Below the pieces are notes generated by a model. The model had not been told where the DNA came from. It did no database searches and was given only the letters and a program-made list of their open reading frames with translations. A stretch of 7,232 nt of DNA from Deltaproteobacteria bacterium. GTDB lineage: Bacteria; Desulfobacterota; DSM-4660; Desulfatiglandales; HGW-15. Of the stretch, positions 4,359 to 7,232 are shown piece by piece (within the stretch, counting starts at the first letter, position 1; every line of letters begins with the position of its first letter). The DNA lies in assembly GCA_016929815.1 (NCBI GenBank), contig JAFGIC010000223.1:1-7232 (forward strand), in the 5' to 3' direction. Made by a program: the position numbers and the translations under genes.

Positions 4359-6816
4359 AGTAATTAACCGTCCGTTGATTCCGGTCTTTTTCTTTTTTAT
4401 TTCCGGGATCATTGCGGGGCGGATTTTATTATCTTCCATTCAGGGCATATATTTACCGCTTGTTTTGCTGATCGTATGTCTTCTCGTCGTTTCATTCATT
4501 CCCCGCAGCCGCTCTTTCAGGCTGATCTGTTTTCTCTCAATATTTTTTTTGACCGGCATATTTCTCTTTATAAGCGCATCAAAACAACCTTCCATCCTGA
4601 CTGAACTCGCGGAAACAAAGAGCAGTGCAATACTTGAAGGCACTGTGCTTAATCAGGAGAGCCTTTATCAGGAAAGATCAAGACTGGATGTATCTGTTGA
4701 AGCCGTTTATCTAAATAGTAATGTAATATACTTGAGAGAAAAGGCCGCTGTTACCGTGTACAAAAATATGATCGATCTTGAAGTGGGGCAGAGGATCCGT
4801 TTCCCTGCCTCGCTGAGCCTTTTTAAAAATTTTAATAATCCCGGGAGATATGACTACGAAGACGCCATGGCCATGAAGGGATTCTCCTGCAGGGCGTCGG
4901 TATCGGACGGCAGATACATTATTCGCGTGGGCCGTGGAGACCTTAACTTCATAATGAAGGCCATGGAGGCCGCAAGAGGACCTGTAAGAAAACTGATTAT
5001 GAACAACCTCTCCCCAATAAACCAGGCGGTTTACAGGGCGCTTATCCTCGGCGAGATGCAGGGTATAGACAACGATCTCAGAGAATCCTTTAACATAACG
5101 GGCCTTGGGCATATCCTTTCAGTCTCCGGCATGCATGTTGCGCTGGTTGCAGTAACGTCCTTTTCATTATTCAGATTTTTATTTTCCCTGTCTTACGGTC
5201 TGATGCTGAGGATCGATATCCGTAAACTGACGGCTCTGATTACATGCCTCTGTGTCTTTGCATACACATTCATTGCCGGTTTTCAGGTCTCTGCGAAAAG
5301 GGCAATGATAATGGCAATCACCTATCTCCTTTCCATGGTAATCGGGAGGGAAAAGGACTCGTGGTCAACGCTTGCCCTGGCCGCCGTTATTGTCCTTGCG
5401 CTTGATCCGAACGACCTGTTCAATATCTCCTTTCAGCTGTCATTTATAGCCGTTATTGGGATATTCTGGCTGTCACCGGAGATATACCGGTTGTCGAAGG
5501 CAGTGTTATATGACGATCATATTGAAAATATCCTGTCCCGTGTTTATGTCTATTTTTCAAGCCTGCTGGTGATAACCCTTTCGGCGGTAATTTTTCTCCT
5601 GCCGGTAACCACATATTATTTTAATCGTGTATCCGTCATAGCAGTGCCTATCAACCTGATTGTGGAACCTCTCCTGGGGCTGTGGATACTTCCTGTGGGG
5701 CTGCTGTCGGTAGTATTCCTGCCGGTGTCATCCTCATTGTCCTCCATAATACTGAAACTGGGGGCCCTTGGACTTGATTGCATGATGAATATTATCCGTT
5801 TCTGGTCCGGATTTCCATGGGCTTCCTTCTTGTCAATAAGGCCGAATCCATTTGAGGTCATATTGTGCTACAGTATAATTATCTTTCTCGTATTCACCAT
5901 TAAAAAACGAAGTTGGGCAAAGTGGGGGCTTTTATTTATACTCGTGATCAGCGCAATAGATGCATCTTACTGGATATACGAAACCCGCTTTAACCGGGAC
6001 ATAAGGGTAACGTTCATTGATGTGGGACAGGGGAATTCGGCCCTTGTACAGCTTCCGGGCAGGGAAAGGATGCTTATCGACGGGGGAGGCTTTACAAGCG
6101 GTTCATATGATACAGGAAAGATGGTTGTGGCGCCTTTCCTGTTGTATTTAAAGATACGCCGCATTGATTACATTGTACTCAGCCATCCTCATCCGGACCA
6201 TTTAAACGGCCTGAACTTTATTGCCGAGTATTTCAATCCTAAAGAGTTCTGGTACAATGGACAGGATGTTGAAACTCCGGAATTCCTGGAACTCATTAAA
6301 ACGGTTAAAAAGAAAGGCATAGGCGTTCTTTTACCGGATGATCTGTCATCAGGAAGAGTAATAGAGGGCGTGAAGATTGAACTGTGTCACCCGCCGGTCG
6401 CTGAAGAATCATGGAGCGCTTATGTGTCGGAAGATGATAAAGGGCTTAATAACAACTCTATGGTTCTGAGGATTTCGTACAGGGGGAAGTCGTTTATTTT
6501 TCCGGGTGACATTGAATCGCAGGGGGAAAGAAATGTCGTAAAAAACTGCGGATATAATCTGGACAGCGATGTTCTCCTGGCGCCTCACCACGGAAGCAAG
6601 ACTTCAAGCACGGTCCCTTTTCTCGATGCCGTAACCCCGGAAATATCCGTGATCTCATGCGGAAAAGGAAACTCTTTCGGCTTTCCCCATGCGGAGGCGA
6701 TCAAAAGGTTAAAAGATACCGGGAGCGAGATAATAGGGATTCATGAAAGCGGGGCTGTCAGGATAAGCGTAAAAGAGGATGGTCTTCGGATAAAAAAGTT
6801 TGTTGAGACGAATTGA
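4354..6816 (+). CDS. comEC: ComEC/Rec2 family DNA uptake channel, possible ATT start
   Basis: A complete three-part ComEC of about 820 residues, the inner-membrane channel that passes single-stranded DNA into the cytoplasm. In order: three N-terminal membrane helices (about residues 10-75); a soluble DUF4131-type region (about 85-190); a multi-helix competence domain with SVSGMH (256-261), a QVSAKRA segment and FQLSF; and a C-terminal metallo-beta-lactamase domain. That last domain keeps DVGQG (556-560), HPHPDH (611-616), PGD (717-719) and HHGS (745-748), so its nuclease-like site looks intact. The start is unclear. ComEC proteins usually begin just before an RPL-P pattern, here residues 6-9. 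ATT at 4354, with AGGAG 8 bases upstream and overlapping the murA stop, fits that. ATG 4297 would add 19 residues and overlap murA by 62 bases; TTG 4375 would trim 7. No other competence gene is in the window. Confidence 0.94.
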   Translation: MEVINRPLIPVFFFFISGIIAGRILLSSIQGIYLPLVLLIVCLLVVSFIPRSRSFRLICFLSIFFLTGIFLFISASKQPSILTELAETKSSAILEGTVLNQESLYQERSRLDVSVEAVYLNSNVIYLREKAAVTVYKNMIDLEVGQRIRFPASLSLFKNFNNPGRYDYEDAMAMKGFSCRASVSDGRYIIRVGRGDLNFIMKAMEAARGPVRKLIMNNLSPINQAVYRALILGEMQGIDNDLRESFNITGLGHILSVSGMHVALVAVTSFSLFRFLFSLSYGLMLRIDIRKLTALITCLCVFAYTFIAGFQVSAKRAMIMAITYLLSMVIGREKDSWSTLALAAVIVLALDPNDLFNISFQLSFIAVIGIFWLSPEIYRLSKAVLYDDHIENILSRVYVYFSSLLVITLSAVIFLLPVTTYYFNRVSVIAVPINLIVEPLLGLWILPVGLLSVVFLPVSSSLSSIILKLGALGLDCMMNIIRFWSGFPWASFLSIRPNPFEVILCYSIIIFLVFTIKKRSWAKWGLLFILVISAIDASYWIYETRFNRDIRVTFIDVGQGNSALVQLPGRERMLIDGGGFTSGSYDTGKMVVAPFLLYLKIRRIDYIVLSHPHPDHLNGLNFIAEYFNPKEFWYNGQDVETPEFLELIKTVKKKGIGVLLPDDLSSGRVIEGVKIELCHPPVAEESWSAYVSEDDKGLNNNSMVLRISYRGKSFIFPGDIESQGERNVVKNCGYNLDSDVLLAPHHGSKTSSTVPFLDAVTPEISVISCGKGNSFGFPHAEAIKRLKDTGSEIIGIHESGAVRISVKEDGLRIKKFVETN

Positions 6817-6841
6817 TTATTGAACCGTATTCATCTTTTTT

Positions 6842-6870
6842 TTGACTCATTGATTATTTAGTTTTATACT
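6842..6870 (+). promoter_or_regulatory. strong sigma70-type promoter for the last gene
   Basis: TTGACT at 6842-6847 and TATACT at 6865-6870, each 5 of 6, are separated by 17 bases. Transcription would start around 6877, within a few bases of the first ATG (6879). The -35 overlaps the end of a run of eight T (6836-6843) that follows comEC. I see no stable hairpin before that run, so termination of comEC there is doubtful. Confidence 0.75.
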
Positions 6871-6878
6871 ATTAAAAA

Positions 6879-7193
6879 ATGGGTGATCAAATGGATGAAA
6901 TGGAATACCAGAAGAAATATTCTAATCTCAGGATACTAAAGAGTATCCAGGAATATCTTAAATCGGATAACGACGCCCCGACATCAGTTTATCCGATAAA
7001 GGTGCCGGACGACCTGCTACTTCAGTCCCTCAAGTCCCAGGGGGCTGAAAATGCCGATGACCTGATAAATTATATATTTAAGCTGGGCCTTACCATCTGG
7101 AGTGAAAAACTATACCAGGATGAATTCGGCACAACATCCGCCCTCTCTTCTTTTATTGATGTTGTCAAAGACCGCAATAAAAAAACTAAATAA
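6879..7193 (+). CDS. small unrecognised protein, possibly ribbon-helix-helix-like
   Basis: I do not recognise this 104-residue protein. Residues 1-30 are charged and probably helical. From about residue 37 it reads VYPIKVPDDLLLQSLKSQ, a short strand running into a helix, followed by a second helix (DDLINYIFKLGLTIWSEKL) and a polar, lysine-rich C terminus. Strand-helix-helix with an I-x-V-P start recalls ribbon-helix-helix DNA-binding proteins, but this is a shape argument only. There is no signal peptide or membrane span. The start has three choices. ATG 6879 would be almost leaderless given the promoter. ATG 6891 has GGTGATC (6882-6888), a good SD in register, and gives 100 residues. ATG 6900 is also possible. 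I favour 6891 biologically but give the longest frame. The gene has its own promoter after comEC, and no terminator hairpin is visible before the window ends. Confidence 0.75.
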   Translation: MGDQMDEMEYQKKYSNLRILKSIQEYLKSDNDAPTSVYPIKVPDDLLLQSLKSQGAENADDLINYIFKLGLTIWSEKLYQDEFGTTSALSSFIDVVKDRNKKTK

Positions 7194-7232
7194 GCTTTCC
7201 TAACTTCTTTTTCACAGAGTGGATAGTTCTCA

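Noticed and set aside
4711..5112. 133-codon minus-strand frame inside comEC
   Set aside because: Opposite a continuous, well-matched ComEC coding region, with no family signature; a shadow frame.
6817..6843. Rho-independent terminator after comEC
   Set aside because: There is a run of eight T, but I find no stable GC-rich hairpin directly before it.
1..7232. A defence island, mobile element or CRISPR array
   Set aside because: No transposase, integrase, terminal repeats, spaced direct repeats or defence-family signatures; the recognisable genes are housekeeping types.

Overview
The window is ordinary-looking bacterial chromosome: moderately AT-rich, with single-copy housekeeping genes, short intergenic gaps, sigma70-type promoters and clear Shine-Dalgarno (SD) sites. 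I see no mobile element, CRISPR array, tRNA or rRNA. The mix of LOG-family protein, RsmG, a Mut7-C RNase with zinc ribbon, MurA, a three-domain ComEC and a lysine-rich histone-H1-like protein would fit a Gram-negative environmental anaerobe, for example one of the former Deltaproteobacteria. That is an impression from gene content and style, not a proof.

Layout. (1) Positions 27-1474, plus strand: a near-consensus promoter drives a two-gene unit, a LOG-family Rossmann protein followed by rsmG. The rsmG reading frame extends well upstream of its first ATG and most likely starts at a CTG overlapping the stop of the first gene. (2) Positions 1463-1735, minus strand: a dodecin convergent with rsmG, with its own hairpin plus U-tract terminator. 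Its key flavin-stacking tryptophan is replaced, which makes it resemble the calcium-type dodecins. Its leader carries an unusually perfect SD with no obvious gene behind it. (3) Positions 1736-2198: a 463-base stretch without a confident gene. It holds the dodecin leader, a possible 25-residue membrane peptide and a strong promoter. (4) Positions 2199-2414: a 71-residue basic protein with a regular heptad repeat followed by an H1-like Lys/Ala/Pro tail. (5) Positions 2530-3009, minus strand: a Mut7-C family RNase, divergent from murA. (6) Positions 3099-6816: murA followed directly by comEC, overlapping at the stop codon, where comEC may start at ATT. (7) Positions 6842-7193: a strong promoter and a small unrecognised gene that may be ribbon-helix-helix-like.

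How they fit together: the genes serve general cell functions rather than one pathway. These are nucleotide or cytokinin-type hydrolysis (LOG), 16S rRNA methylation (RsmG), cofactor or metal buffering (dodecin), nucleoid or nucleic-acid binding (H1-like), RNA cleavage (Mut7-C), the first committed step of peptidoglycan synthesis (MurA) and DNA uptake (ComEC). I did not find a convincing new multi-gene system. The points most worth a second look are the two stop-codon overlaps with non-AUG starts (CTG and ATT), the Trp-less dodecin, the coiled-coil plus H1-tail protein, and the orphan SD in the dodecin leader.
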